Below are positions 1 through 9,476 of a DNA stretch of 34,966 nucleotides, in pieces. The number at the start of each line of letters is the position of its first letter. Within the stretch, counting starts at the first letter, position 1. This DNA comes from Desulfobacteraceae bacterium (GTDB lineage: Bacteria; Desulfobacterota; DSM-4660; Desulfatiglandales; Desulfatiglandaceae), in NCBI GenBank assembly GCA_016783065.1, contig JADHXI010000015.1:1-34966 (forward strand), written 5' to 3'. The translations under genes were made by a program, and so were the position numbers. The notes under the pieces are model-generated. The model was not told where the DNA came from. It did not search any database and saw nothing but the letters and a program-made list of their open reading frames with translations.

Positions 1-785
1 CCCCCCAGACAGCCACGGGTCACGGCATCCAAACCATGGGTGTCAAAACGCACCTCCTCCCCTTTGGCTCGGGCCTCTTGTCGTAAAATTCTGTAATAAT
101 GTGGGGCGCATGTGGCCTTTAATTGAATAGGGACCTTACCCCTCATTTGATTAAACCAATGCAGCAGTTCCTCATATTCCTGGGCCTCAATCTCCTGGCT
201 TACCATCTCTTTGGCCCGACCGGTTGGGACCAGCAGAAAAATATGATGGGCGGCCGCGCCCAGACGGACCGCCAGTTCTAAGATATCCTTGATTTCTCCT
301 GCATTCTGCCTTGTTATGGTGGTATTGATCTGAAACTCCAGACCCGCCTCTCTGAGCAGACGAATCCCCGCCATAGCCCCTATGAAGGCCCCCGGGACCT
401 TCCTGAGATGATCGTGCTGATCCTTATGGGCCCCGTCAATGGAAATGCTCACCCTCTTTATTCCACACGTCTTCACCCTCTCAATGAGTTCGGGCGTCAA
501 AAGGGTTCCATTGGTCGCCATGACCATTCGGAGCCCCAGTTGAGTACCCTTTTCAGCCAGGTCAAAGATATCCTCTCTCAGTAAGGGTTCGCCGCCTGTG
601 AGAATAACGATCGGATTTCCCACCAGGCTGATCTGTTCCAAGATCTCGACACATTTGGCCCTATCCATTTCTCCCGGGTAGGGTCCTCTCTCTGATCCGG
701 CCCTACAATGGGCGCAGTTCAGATTGCATCTTCTCGTGACCTCCCAGGCAACCAGCCTCAGCAGGTTATTCGTTGTATCCTTCAT
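1..785 (-). CDS. ahbD: AhbD-like radical SAM heme synthase (partial, C-terminus outside window)
   Basis: The reading frame opens at an ATG at 785 and runs off the left edge without a stop, giving about 261 residues. The N-terminus has the radical SAM motif CNLNCAHC (Cys20, Cys24, Cys27), followed by TGGEPLL and a TNGTLL segment, so it binds a [4Fe-4S] cluster and S-adenosylmethionine. In the alternative heme pathway AhbD oxidatively decarboxylates Fe-coproporphyrin III to heme b in the cytoplasm. The call rests on the fold plus position: it follows hemB and ahbC in the order known from Desulfovibrio. The C-terminal auxiliary-cluster cysteines lie outside the window. Other SPASM or heme d1-type radical SAM enzymes (NirJ) are close relatives and cannot be fully excluded. 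Confidence 0.82.
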   Translation of the reverse strand, partial: MKDTTNNLLRLVAWEVTRRCNLNCAHCRAGSERGPYPGEMDRAKCVEILEQISLVGNPIVILTGGEPLLREDIFDLAEKGTQLGLRMVMATNGTLLTPELIERVKTCGIKRVSISIDGAHKDQHDHLRKVPGAFIGAMAGIRLLREAGLEFQINTTITRQNAGEIKDILELAVRLGAAAHHIFLLVPTGRAKEMVSQEIEAQEYEELLHWFNQMRGKVPIQLKATCAPHYYRILRQEARAKGEEVRFDTHGLDAVTRGCLG

Positions 786-828
786 CCTTGAAGAGCCTTT
801 AGTTTCAATGGGTTCTGGCAGCCAGATT

Positions 829-930
829 GTAACTTTTCAATAAGTCGGGAGAAATAATAGGATTATTGGAGTGGGGTTTGGGTGTTTCTTGAAGGCGCTC
901 TCTCAAAGTGAATTTACTTCTCCCTTTCGC
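829..930. repeat. Solo arm of a MITE-like palindromic repeat
   Basis: This 102-bp stretch matches, in inverted orientation, the right half of the palindromic element at 9151-9411 (positions 9310-9411). Positions 881-916 are identical over 36 nt to the reverse complement of 9323-9358, and the outer 22 nt differ at two positions. The second arm is missing. It fills most of the hemB-ahbD gap and ends six bases from the hemB stop. Confidence 0.8.
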
Positions 931-935
931 CAAAT

Positions 936-1901
936 TCACCTTTCCAAAAGAGTAGCTGCATCTTTGGCAAAATAGGTCAGGATCAAATCTGCCCCTGCCC
1001 TTTTTATTGAGGTAAGCATCTCCATCATGGCCCTCTCCCCGTCGATCCATCCCCTGGCTTCTGCCGCCTTTACCATGGCAAACTCGCCGCTCACATTATA
1101 GGCAGCTACGGGAACGAGGCTTATTTCACGGACCTGGTTGATAATGTCCAGGTAGGGTGTGGCAGGTTTTACCATGACCATGTCTGCGCCTTCTTCCATA
1201 TCCAACTGGACCTCTTTCTGGGCCTCTATCGCGTTGGCGGGGTCCATTTGGTAGCCGGCCCGATCCCCGAATTGGGGGGTCGATTCCGCGGCATCCCTAA
1301 AAGGCCCATAAAACGCCGATGCATACTTTACCGCATACGCGAGAATCGCGGTATCCTGGTACCCCTGTGCGTCCAGGGCCTCTCGAATGGCTGCCACCCG
1401 TCCATCCATCATATCAGAAGGTGCAACAATATCTGCACCGGCCCTGGCATGGGATAATGCCTGCCGGGCCAGTAGTTCGAGCGTGTCATCGTTGTCAACC
1501 TGACCATTTTTGATCACCCCGCAGTGGCCATGATCCGTATACTCACAGAGACACACATCGGTGATCACCACCATGTCCGGCAATCGATCTTTGATGGCGG
1601 CGACCGCCCGCTGGACAACGCCATCTTCGGCCCACGACCGGCTTCCCTTTTCATCCTTTTTGTCCGGCAGTCCAAAGAGGATTACCGAGGGGATCCCGAG
1701 CGACCATAGCGCTTCGCATTCCTTCACGATGGTGTCAACCGAAAATTGATACTGACCAGGCATCGAGAGGATCGGATCCTTCTTGTCTTGGCCGTGCTTG
1801 ACAAAAAGAGGAGAGATGAAATCTTTCACAGAAAGTTTGGTCTCCCTCACCATCTCCCGTAATGTGGCCGTCCTTCTAAGCCTGCGTGGTCGAATAATCA
1901 T
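936..1901 (-). CDS. hemB: Delta-aminolevulinic acid dehydratase (porphobilinogen synthase)
   Basis: The 321-residue protein has the usual HemB length and condenses two 5-aminolevulinate molecules to porphobilinogen. The zinc-type metal site is visible as Cys117, Cys119 and Cys127 in [14 protein letters not shown]. The two active-site lysines are Lys192 ([16 protein letters not shown]) and the Schiff-base Lys245 (VMVKPATPY). The start at 1901 is preceded by a GAGGAGGG ribosome binding site eleven bases upstream. It lies 44 bp after ahbC and before ahbD, so tetrapyrrole precursor supply and siroheme-dependent heme synthesis appear co-transcribed. Nothing looks truncated. Confidence 0.97.
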   Translation of the reverse strand: MIIRPRRLRRTATLREMVRETKLSVKDFISPLFVKHGQDKKDPILSMPGQYQFSVDTIVKECEALWSLGIPSVILFGLPDKKDEKGSRSWAEDGVVQRAVAAIKDRLPDMVVITDVCLCEYTDHGHCGVIKNGQVDNDDTLELLARQALSHARAGADIVAPSDMMDGRVAAIREALDAQGYQDTAILAYAVKYASAFYGPFRDAAESTPQFGDRAGYQMDPANAIEAQKEVQLDMEEGADMVMVKPATPYLDIINQVREISLVPVAAYNVSGEFAMVKAAEARGWIDGERAMMEMLTSIKRAGADLILTYFAKDAATLLER

Positions 1902-1945
1902 GGTCTATGTTCCCTCCTCACAGTTCTTTCCCCTTTGATCCGCTT

Positions 1946-3124
1946 TCAACTTATTTCCCCATCGGTCAGGTAACAGGCGGGATCGGATGCCCAGAGGTCG
2001 CCTGTCACGGCCTCTGGTCTGACACGGAAATTTCCCGCACAAATATCCAGCCACCGGCACGTGGTACAACGGCCCTTAACATACGCCTTTTTCTGCTTTA
2101 ACATTTTCATCAAAGGATTCGAAAGATCTGACCAAATCTCACTAAAAGGTCTTTCAAGTACATTGCCAAAGCTATAATGCCGCCAGAATTGATCCGCGTG
2201 CACAGACCCGTCCCAGCTGATACATCCGATTCCGCGTCCCGAGCTGTTCCCCTCATTCATCTTCAAAAGCTGGAGGACTTCATCCGCCCTTGGATTATTT
2301 TCCCTTATCATACGCAAATAGAGATAGGGTCCATCGGCATGGTTATCCACGGTAAGGACCTCTTTGGGTATGCCACGCTCGTGCAAATCCTTTGTCCGGT
2401 CAACGATAAGATCTATTGCTTCTCGAGTCCCCTCGTGATCCAGGTCCTGTTCCACAAGGTTTGAACCACGCCCTGAATAGACGAGGTGGTAAAAGCAGAT
2501 CCTGGGGATATCATGCTCTTCCAGGAGGTCAAAGATACGTGGAATCTCCACCACATTCAACCGGTTAATGGTAAACCTGAGCCCCACCTTGAGCCCCACT
2601 TCCTGGCAATTCTTTATGCCGTTCATGGCATCTCGAAAGGCTCCCCTTTTCCCCCGGAAGCGGTCATTAACCGTCTCCATCCCGTCCAGACTCACGCCCA
2701 CGTAGGATAGGCCGATCTCCTTCAGCTCCCGGGCCAAGTTTCTTGTAATCAGGGTCCCATTGGTTGATACGACCGCCCGCATTCCCTTATCCACGGCGTA
2801 TCTGGCTAGCCTTGGCAGGTCGGGCCGCATGAGGGGCTCACCTCCCGAAAAGAGGATAACGGGCACACCGAACAGGGCCAGGTCATCTATCAGGGCAAGG
2901 CCATTTTCATGGTCAACCTCCCGTTCATCAGCATTCTCAGACGCCCGGGCATAGCAGTGGATGCATTTCAAATTGCAGGCGCGGGTCACATTCCAGACCA
3001 CCACCGGCTTTTTGTCCTCGGAAAACTGGAGCAGATGTGAAGGCAGGTCCTTTGAATGTCTTCCATAACGAAGGGGGTCTGACGGTTCTACGGTGCCACA
3101 GTAGAGTTTTGATATGCCGATCAT
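1946..3124 (-). CDS. ahbC: AhbC-like radical SAM 12,18-didecarboxysiroheme deacetylase
   Basis: The 392-residue protein begins MIGISKLYCGTVEPSDPLRY, which I recognise as characteristic of AhbC of sulfate reducers. The radical SAM motif is Cys50-x3-Cys54-x2-Cys57 (CNLKCIHC), with SGGEPLMRPD near residue 95. A C-terminal SPASM-like segment (GIGCISWDG, then CTTCRWLDIC and a late Cys) should hold a second [4Fe-4S] cluster. AhbC removes the acetate side chains of 12,18-didecarboxysiroheme to give Fe-coproporphyrin III. It starts 36 bp after the ClpX-like gene stop and precedes hemB, so the four genes probably form one minus-strand operon. The family call is firm; the exact step relies on homology. 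Confidence 0.9.
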   Translation of the reverse strand: MIGISKLYCGTVEPSDPLRYGRHSKDLPSHLLQFSEDKKPVVVWNVTRACNLKCIHCYARASENADEREVDHENGLALIDDLALFGVPVILFSGGEPLMRPDLPRLARYAVDKGMRAVVSTNGTLITRNLARELKEIGLSYVGVSLDGMETVNDRFRGKRGAFRDAMNGIKNCQEVGLKVGLRFTINRLNVVEIPRIFDLLEEHDIPRICFYHLVYSGRGSNLVEQDLDHEGTREAIDLIVDRTKDLHERGIPKEVLTVDNHADGPYLYLRMIRENNPRADEVLQLLKMNEGNSSGRGIGCISWDGSVHADQFWRHYSFGNVLERPFSEIWSDLSNPLMKMLKQKKAYVKGRCTTCRWLDICAGNFRVRPEAVTGDLWASDPACYLTDGEIS

Positions 3125-3160
3125 ATAGTGTTTAAGAAAAAGTTTTCCAGAAACCCTGAC

Positions 3161-4996
3161 TCACTCTAAGTATTTGTCACTTGGCGTCTCGCTCGAATAT
3201 TCCTGACGATGAGACTCCTTGATGAGGTCATTTACAAAATCCTCCATATTCCTGATAGCCTCCCCATTTATGGTAAAATTCTCGATACCGGAGCGATTCT
3301 TTATCAGCTTGAGTCCATATTCCAGTCTCACGGCCAGCTGAAGCGCCAACGGCCCGGCCTCTTGCCCGGTTTCAAATGCCTGAGCGATTATTTCATCTAT
3401 TGCACTATCCTCAAATGAGATACTCATTTCAAGCTTCTCAACCAATGCGGCTTCCTGGACCTTCACTTGATCGTACATGTTTTTGAACTCGTCAAAGGCC
3501 CAATTGATGTCGGTAATGGTGCTCAAATAAACCTGTGCAATCAGTTCGGCTCTCCTTTCATAGATCTCAAGTCCCGATTTTTCATGGAAATTGCCGGCCT
3601 TTTCCTTGATGTAGGCCTTAATGGATTCAAATTCTTGGATCCTGGCCTTTTCAAATCTTTCTCCGCGCTTAGGATCATCCGGATTCTTTAATAGCAGTTC
3701 CAGTTGGTCCTCGGGGTTCTCCACCACCTCCCGTGTTACCAGCATTTGTTTTATCTCTGTTGAGGGGAGTGTTTTCTCAAAGGGTATCAGGACCTTCTCG
3801 ATGGCACTGACAAGACCCCTGGCCCCGGTCTTTTCTGCTGCCGCCATTTCCGCTATCTTCAATAAGGCCGGCTCCTCGAATTTTATATCGATCCCGTACG
3901 ATCCAAAATCCAGCCGTTTGCTCAGGATGACGGGATTGTTGGGGTTCTTGAGGATCTCCATCAGATCCTCCTTTGTAAGCTCATCAAACACCACCACCAC
4001 AGGGAGCCTACCCACGAATTCGGATTCAAAACCAAACTCTATCAAATCCTGGGCAACGACCTCCTTCAGGATCTCCCAGGGGACTTCGGTGGGTCTTACA
4101 TCCGCTTCAAACCCGATGCCCTGGCTCTGAAGCCGCTTCTTTATGATTTCGGCAAGTTCACCAAAGGCACCACTCATGATAAAGAGTATATTCTTTGTGT
4201 TGACAACTTTCTTTTCCCTTTTCCCGGTCCTCCTGTATTGCTCAATGGCCTGTATCTGGGATATGGGATCGTGAGGGACCTTCAAATCCACCTCTGTCTC
4301 CTCCATAGGTTTCAGAAGTGCCCTCTGAACCCCCGTACGGGAGACATCATGCCCGATAATATTCCTGGATGAAGAGATCTTGTCGATCTCATCGATGTAG
4401 ATAATTCCGCTCTCTGCCAGTTCGATGTTGTCATCAGCCTCATTTACCAGGTCCCGGACCAGATCCTCCACATCACCTCCCACATAACCGGTTTCGCTGA
4501 ACTTTGTGGCATCCCCTTTGACAAAGGGGACCCCCAGCTTCTGGGCAATGAGCTTGATTACGTAAGTCTTCCCTACTCCGGTGGGACCGATCATCAGCAC
4601 ATTATTCTTGATCATGCCTACGCTGGTGGCCTTGCTCTTATCGCCAGTGTCCTTTGAATCCCTGCTTCGAGTATAGGTTACTCTGTTAAAGTGGGTGCAG
4701 ACTTTGGTGGATATGACCGCCTTTGCCTGATCTTGCTTGATGACAAAGCTATTCAGATAAGACTCGAGCTCTTGGGGCAACATTTCAAAAGCAGGTAAAC
4801 CCTTGGATTCCTTATGCCTCGCTGAACCATCGGTAGGCGCCTCCTCCTTCTTTGGAAAAACAAAAGGGGAGATGATCTTTACCCGGTTACCATATTTTTT
4901 GGAAAGATAGTCGCTCAACTCCTTCTCAAGCTCTTTTTGATCGGGGATCTTCGCAGTATCACCCTTTTCACTTAGGATCTTTTCTTTTTTTACCAT
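3161..4996 (-). CDS. ClpX-like AAA+ ATPase without zinc finger, with C-terminal extension
   Basis: The 611-residue protein has a full ClpX-type core: Walker A GPTGVGKT (137-144), pore loop GYVG (170-173), Walker B IIYIDEID (198-205), an IGF tripeptide (294-296), and sensor-2 GARGL (391-395). In ClpX the IGF loop docks on ClpP, so a role as protease unfoldase is plausible. Two things differ from standard ClpX. The N-terminal Cys4 zinc-binding domain is absent, replaced by a charged, lysine- and glutamate-rich segment. About 190 residues (425-611), rich in helix-forming residues, are added at the C-terminus. It is first in the predicted ahb operon and divergent from purSL. Substrates are unknown; HslU is less likely because it lacks the IGF loop. 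Confidence 0.85.
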   Translation of the reverse strand: MVKKEKILSEKGDTAKIPDQKELEKELSDYLSKKYGNRVKIISPFVFPKKEEAPTDGSARHKESKGLPAFEMLPQELESYLNSFVIKQDQAKAVISTKVCTHFNRVTYTRSRDSKDTGDKSKATSVGMIKNNVLMIGPTGVGKTYVIKLIAQKLGVPFVKGDATKFSETGYVGGDVEDLVRDLVNEADDNIELAESGIIYIDEIDKISSSRNIIGHDVSRTGVQRALLKPMEETEVDLKVPHDPISQIQAIEQYRRTGKREKKVVNTKNILFIMSGAFGELAEIIKKRLQSQGIGFEADVRPTEVPWEILKEVVAQDLIEFGFESEFVGRLPVVVVFDELTKEDLMEILKNPNNPVILSKRLDFGSYGIDIKFEEPALLKIAEMAAAEKTGARGLVSAIEKVLIPFEKTLPSTEIKQMLVTREVVENPEDQLELLLKNPDDPKRGERFEKARIQEFESIKAYIKEKAGNFHEKSGLEIYERRAELIAQVYLSTITDINWAFDEFKNMYDQVKVQEAALVEKLEMSISFEDSAIDEIIAQAFETGQEAGPLALQLAVRLEYGLKLIKNRSGIENFTINGEAIRNMEDFVNDLIKESHRQEYSSETPSDKYLE

Positions 4997-5072
4997 CTTT
5001 TCGACTCCTTTTATGTCAATTAAATACCGCTATCTCGCGGAATCCTTTTCTTTTTTTAGCCGACATTTTTCA

Positions 5073-5101
5073 AATATATTAATTTTCCTTCGAAATTGCA
5101 A
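5073..5101 (-). promoter_or_regulatory. Candidate sigma-70 promoter for the clpX-like/ahb operon
   Basis: On the minus strand TTGCAA (5096-5101), a 17-bp spacer and TATATT (5073-5078) resemble -35 and -10 boxes at 4/6 and 5/6 matches. They lie about 75 bp upstream of the ClpX-like start. No transcript data; AT-rich intergenic DNA can give such matches by chance. Confidence 0.4.
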
Positions 5102-5246
5102 CCCTCCGATCCCTATAAACTAATGTATTGACTCACCCTTCCATTTTTTAATAGAGTCACGATGCTTGTTTCAAACACCTCCTGACACATCCTTTTTCCT
5201 TCAAACGGTCAGCAATTGGGCGGAGGAAAGGTACAGGTAAGATGAG

Positions 5247-8240
5247 ATGCCCTCCAGACTGGAAATCAAACTGAAACAGGACCTGTTTGATGCGGAAGGT
5301 GCCGGGATCCGACGAAAGGCAAGGGAATATTTTGGCTTTAAAGTTGAAGAGATCCGGGTAATAAGGGTTCTGACCCTGGATGCCGACTTTTCCCCTGCCC
5401 AATTGGAACAGATTCAAACCGAAATATTCACCAATCCTGTCACAGAAGAATCCTCCTATTCCCCCATTGCAGAGGCCTTTGATTGGCTGATATGGGTCGG
5501 ATTCCGCCCCGGCGTAAGAGATACAGGCGGGAGCACGGCGGCTGAGGCTGTGGAGGACCTTCTGGGGATGAGGCTCGGACCGGACCAGGCCATCTATACG
5601 TCAAAGCTTTATGAAATCAGAGGTGATCTGTCTGAAAATGAGGTCCGCAAGATCGCCACTCACCTGTTCGCCAATGAACTCATACAACAATGGAGGATAT
5701 ATTCAAGGGATGACTGGAACATCCAGGAAGGGATCGGGTTCCTGGTACCAAAAGTGGTCCTTGACCACAAACCCAAAGTTCATACCCTCCCCATCAGGAG
5801 TGATGAAGAACTGACACGGATTTCCACGGAGCGCAATCTTGCCTTGCAGCAACGAGACATACCCGTTATTCGTCAATACTTTCTGAGGGAAGATGTGCGG
5901 AAAGAGAGACAGGCGGTGGGCCTGGACCTCCCCACTGACGTTGAGCTGGAATACATCTCCCAGGCCCGTAGCGACCACTGCAATCACAACACGTTCAGGG
6001 GCCTTTTCAGATATCATGACATTTCCACCGGCCACAAGGAAATCGTGGACAACCTCTTTAAGACCTGTATTGAAGCGCCTACCTTAGAGATCAAGGCAGA
6101 AAAGGAGTGGGTCATATCTGTCTTATGGGATAACGCGGGTGTGGCACGGTTTGACGATGATCACTACTATGTGATTACCGGCGAGACCCACAACAGCCCC
6201 TCCAACATGGAGGCCTATGGGGGCGCCATAACCGGCATCGTGGGCATCTACCGGGACCCCATGGGTACCGGTAAGGGCTCAAAGTTGATCCTCGGGCTCT
6301 ATGGCTACTGCGTGGGCCATCGGGATTATGGAGGCGAATTGATGCCTCACCTTCACCCCCGTCGTCTGCTTGACGGGATCATTGAGGGTGTAAGGGACGG
6401 GGGCAATAAGAGCGGCATCCCCACACCTTACGGGTTGGTCCTGTTTGATCAAAGTTATCTGGGTAAATGCCTTGTTTTTGTGACCGCATTGGGAATAATG
6501 CCAGCCCGGGTTGGGAATGAATCTTCCCACCGGAAAACCACATTCCCCGGCGATCTCATCATTATGTCGGGGGGCAAGGTAGGCAAAGACGGCATCCACG
6601 GGGTGACCGCAGCCTCCGAGACATACAGCGAACATACCCCTGCGGGGCACGTACAGATCGGTGACCCGTATACCCAGAAAAAGATGCATGACTTTCTGCT
6701 GGAGGCAAGGGACGAGGAGCTGATCTCCTTTATTACCGACAATGGAGGCGGGGGGCTTTCCTCCTCAATCGGCGAGTCTGCCAGGTTCAGCAACGGCTGC
6801 CGGGTTGACCTGGATAAAGTACCCTTGAAATATGATGGGCTTGATCAGTGGGAGATCTGGGTCTCTGAGTCCCAGGAAAGAATGACCATAGCCATAAGGC
6901 CTGAGCACCTGGAACGCTTCATGGAACTTTCGGCCAAACACGCCGTGGAAAGCACCTTCATCGGGGAATACAACGATTCCGGTTATCTGAAACTGGATTA
7001 CAGGGGGAAGACCTGTGCCTATATTAAGATGGACCTCCTGGAATCAGATTTTCCCCAATGGGAGTTCGATGCGGAATGGACCAGCCCCAGTTTACGGGGT
7101 CTGACAGAACCGGTACTGAGCGAACCAGTCGACCATGGCGCACTCCTGAGGGCCATTCTCTCTCGACCCAACATCTGCGCCCGCAATTGGATCGCAAGAC
7201 AATACGACCACGAGGTCCAGGGAGGGAGCGTCATAAAACCTCTGGTGGGAAAGAGGCGGGATATCCCCTCCGACGCATCGGTGGTAAGACCCATACTTGA
7301 CTCCAAGAAGGGGCTTGCCGTTTCCCAGGCCATGAATCCCTTCTATTCCGTGATCGATACCTACCACATGGCCGCCGCCACCATTGACGAGGCCGTCAGA
7401 AAAACCCTGGCGGTCGGGGGGGACCCGCATCATCTGGCCGGGGTGGACAACTTCTGTTGGCCCACCATCGAGTATGATCCGGAAAAAAATCCCGATGGGA
7501 AGTACAAGGCCGCCCAATTGGTCAGGGCCAACTGGGCACTGAGGGACTGCTGTCTCGACTATGGGATACCCCTCCTTTCAGGGAAGGACAGCATGTATAT
7601 TGATGGAAACCTGGAGGGCCCGTTTGGTGAGAGACGAAAGGTATCTGGCCTGCCTACCCTGCTTTTCACCGTCACAAGCCTCATAAATGACATCGCCAGG
7701 TGCGTAACCCTCGATGCCAAGTTCCCCGGTGACCTGGTCTATGTCCTGGGTGAGACCCGGAATGAACTGGGGGGGAGTGAATACTACCAGTTGATGGAAT
7801 CGCTCGGCCTGCACGTCCCGGAGGTAGATCCGGAAAAATTGTGGCCTCACTATGTGGCCCTCCATCGGGCCATACAAGAAGGGCTTGTCTCATCTTGCCA
7901 TGCCGTATCCAGGGGAGGACTGGCCGTGCATCTGGCCCTGGTATCAATGGCAGGCGAACTCGGGCTGGATATCCGCCTGCCCCTGATCCCCGGTGCTCAT
8001 GGTCTTACTGTAAGCCAAATCCTTTACTCTGAATCGTGCGGCAGATTTGTGGTAACAGTACCACCTGAGAGAAGAGAGGGTTTTGACAAGATTTTTTCCG
8101 GTCTAAACATAGAACAGGTTGGCATCGTAACCGAATCGCCTTCCCTCTCCATCAGAGACGAAAATGGGCATGCGATAATTGAAGAAGACCTGTTCGAGCT
8201 AAAGGAAGCCTGGAAAAGACCCTTTGAGGGGCTGACATGA
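5247..8240 (+). CDS. purL: Phosphoribosylformylglycinamidine synthase, PurS-PurL fusion
   Basis: The 997-residue protein converts FGAR to FGAM in purine synthesis, using ATP and ammonia from PurQ. Residues 1-155 look like two tandem PurS-like units: one ends at FTNPVTEE, the second has the PurS consensus GFRPGVRDTGG...HLFANELIQQW. The PurL catalytic part follows, with DVELEYISQARSDHCNHNTF (about 231-250), GETHNSPSNMEAYGGA and DPMGTGKGSK. No glutaminase domain is present, so it needs the separate PurQ, whose start overlaps this stop by ATGA. Classical systems encode PurS separately (about 80 residues) or carry a C-terminal amidotransferase domain, so this is an intermediate architecture. The start follows a GGAGGAAAGG tract at somewhat long spacing. 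Confidence 0.95.
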   Translation: MPSRLEIKLKQDLFDAEGAGIRRKAREYFGFKVEEIRVIRVLTLDADFSPAQLEQIQTEIFTNPVTEESSYSPIAEAFDWLIWVGFRPGVRDTGGSTAAEAVEDLLGMRLGPDQAIYTSKLYEIRGDLSENEVRKIATHLFANELIQQWRIYSRDDWNIQEGIGFLVPKVVLDHKPKVHTLPIRSDEELTRISTERNLALQQRDIPVIRQYFLREDVRKERQAVGLDLPTDVELEYISQARSDHCNHNTFRGLFRYHDISTGHKEIVDNLFKTCIEAPTLEIKAEKEWVISVLWDNAGVARFDDDHYYVITGETHNSPSNMEAYGGAITGIVGIYRDPMGTGKGSKLILGLYGYCVGHRDYGGELMPHLHPRRLLDGIIEGVRDGGNKSGIPTPYGLVLFDQSYLGKCLVFVTALGIMPARVGNESSHRKTTFPGDLIIMSGGKVGKDGIHGVTAASETYSEHTPAGHVQIGDPYTQKKMHDFLLEARDEELISFITDNGGGGLSSSIGESARFSNGCRVDLDKVPLKYDGLDQWEIWVSESQERMTIAIRPEHLERFMELSAKHAVESTFIGEYNDSGYLKLDYRGKTCAYIKMDLLESDFPQWEFDAEWTSPSLRGLTEPVLSEPVDHGALLRAILSRPNICARNWIARQYDHEVQGGSVIKPLVGKRRDIPSDASVVRPILDSKKGLAVSQAMNPFYSVIDTYHMAAATIDEAVRKTLAVGGDPHHLAGVDNFCWPTIEYDPEKNPDGKYKAAQLVRANWALRDCCLDYGIPLLSGKDSMYIDGNLEGPFGERRKVSGLPTLLFTVTSLINDIARCVTLDAKFPGDLVYVLGETRNELGGSEYYQLMESLGLHVPEVDPEKLWPHYVALHRAIQEGLVSSCHAVSRGGLAVHLALVSMAGELGLDIRLPLIPGAHGLTVSQILYSESCGRFVVTVPPERREGFDKIFSGLNIEQVGIVTESPSLSIRDENGHAIIEEDLFELKEAWKRPFEGLT

Positions 8241-9067
8241 GACAGGTAAAGGCGCTTGTCCTTACCGGTTATGGATTGAATTGCGACTATGAAACCGATT
8301 ATTCCCTGAGATTGGCGGGGGCACAATCCCGCAGGATCCATATCAACCAGTTTATCACGGGTAAAGAGAACTCTTTCAAGGCAAGACTTCAAGACTACCA
8401 CATCCTGGTCTTGGGGGGCGGCTTCAGCTGGGCCGACGATCATGGGGCGGGGGTCCTGATGGCATCAAAGATGAAACACCATCTTGGTGAGGAGATAGAT
8501 CGCTTTATCCGAGAAGGTAAGCTGATCATAGGAATATGCAATGGGTTCCAGGCCTTGATCAACCTGGGGCTCCTTCCGGGTTTTGAAAACAGATACAGAG
8601 AGAGACACGCGGCCATCACCTATAACGACTCGGGCAACTTTATTGATGCGTGGGTGAACCTCAAAGTAAATGAAAATTCGCCGTGTGTTTTTACAAAGGG
8701 ACTTTCGACTCTGGAACTCCCGGTGAGACATGGGGAAGGAAAGGTATATGGGGCAGATCATGTCATCCGGCAGCTCACGGCGAATCATCAGGTGGTCTTG
8801 CAATATGCTGCAGAAGATGGGAACCTCGCGCGTGGTCAATGGCCCTTCAACCCCAATGGGTCCCTTGAGGATATCGCCGGCATTTGTGACCCCAGCGGCC
8901 GGATCTTCGGCCTCATGCCCCACCCGGAGGCATATAACCACTATACCAACCACCCCGACTGGACCCTGAGAAAAGAGGCCCTGATCCGGCAGGGGAAACA
9001 GTTTACGTCTGAAGAAGGGGAAGGTATCAAGATATTCAGGAATGCGGTTGCGTATTTCAGGAATTGA
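8237..9067 (+). CDS. purQ: FGAM synthase glutaminase subunit PurQ
   Basis: The 276-residue class I glutamine amidotransferase overlaps purL by four bases, indicating translational coupling. The nucleophile is Cys101 in GICNGFQAL, and the His-Glu pair is at 229 and 231 in GLMPHPEAY. An oxyanion-type glycine stretch (LVLGGGFSWADD) lies near 57-68. It hydrolyses glutamine and feeds ammonia to the PurL partner. At 276 residues it is longer than the about 225-residue PurQ of Gram-positive bacteria, closer to the form paired with single-chain PurSL proteins. No other purine genes are in the window. Confidence 0.94.
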   Translation: MRQVKALVLTGYGLNCDYETDYSLRLAGAQSRRIHINQFITGKENSFKARLQDYHILVLGGGFSWADDHGAGVLMASKMKHHLGEEIDRFIREGKLIIGICNGFQALINLGLLPGFENRYRERHAAITYNDSGNFIDAWVNLKVNENSPCVFTKGLSTLELPVRHGEGKVYGADHVIRQLTANHQVVLQYAAEDGNLARGQWPFNPNGSLEDIAGICDPSGRIFGLMPHPEAYNHYTNHPDWTLRKEALIRQGKQFTSEEGEGIKIFRNAVAYFRN

Positions 9068-9150
9068 AGTTTCCTGCAACCGCCAAATCGGTCCACTGGT
9101 TCACACTTTGGGACGGGGAGCGGAAGAACGGCTGTCATCACCCCCGGACT

Positions 9151-9411
9151 GTAACTTCTCAATAAGTCCGGACACCGTGGGGTTCAGCTGTTTCTTGAAG
9201 GCGCTCTCTAAACCTGTCGTGGTAGCGTGGCTGATATTTGGGGTTTTGACAAAAGCACGGAGAAGCCAATAAGGGTCCATTGGGAGAAAACCCCAAATAT
9301 CATCCACTGCGAAAGGGAAGGGTAAATTCACTTTGAGAGAGCGCCTTCAAGAAACACCCGAACCCCACTCCAGAAATGTTATTATTTGTTCCGGACTTAT
9401 TGAGAAGTTAC
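9151..9411. repeat. MITE-like element with three nested inverted-repeat blocks
   Basis: The 261-bp element has perfect 22-bp terminal inverted repeats (9151-9172 and 9390-9411), a second perfect 21-bp pair (9189-9209 and 9336-9356) and a third perfect 16-bp pair (9232-9247 and 9287-9302). It has no credible gene, so it resembles a miniature inverted-repeat element. A single arm recurs at 829-930. It lies between purQ and the methyltransferase-corrinoid gene and could also fold in RNA as a terminator. No parent transposase is in the window. Confidence 0.82.
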
Positions 9412-9476
9412 GGAAAAGCAACTGTTACGCCACGGATTGATTGAGGAATTCAGTTTAGCGCGAGGAGATATTTGAA

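Noticed and set aside
805-1050. 81-residue ORF across the solo repeat arm
   Set aside because: It covers repeat sequence and the hemB end in another frame; no family resemblance.
3621-4130. 169-residue plus-strand ORF
   Set aside because: Antisense shadow of the conserved ClpX-like core; serine/threonine-rich composition typical of antisense frames.
9151-9411. CRISPR array
   Set aside because: The repeats are inverted pairs of different lengths, not direct repeats with regular spacers.
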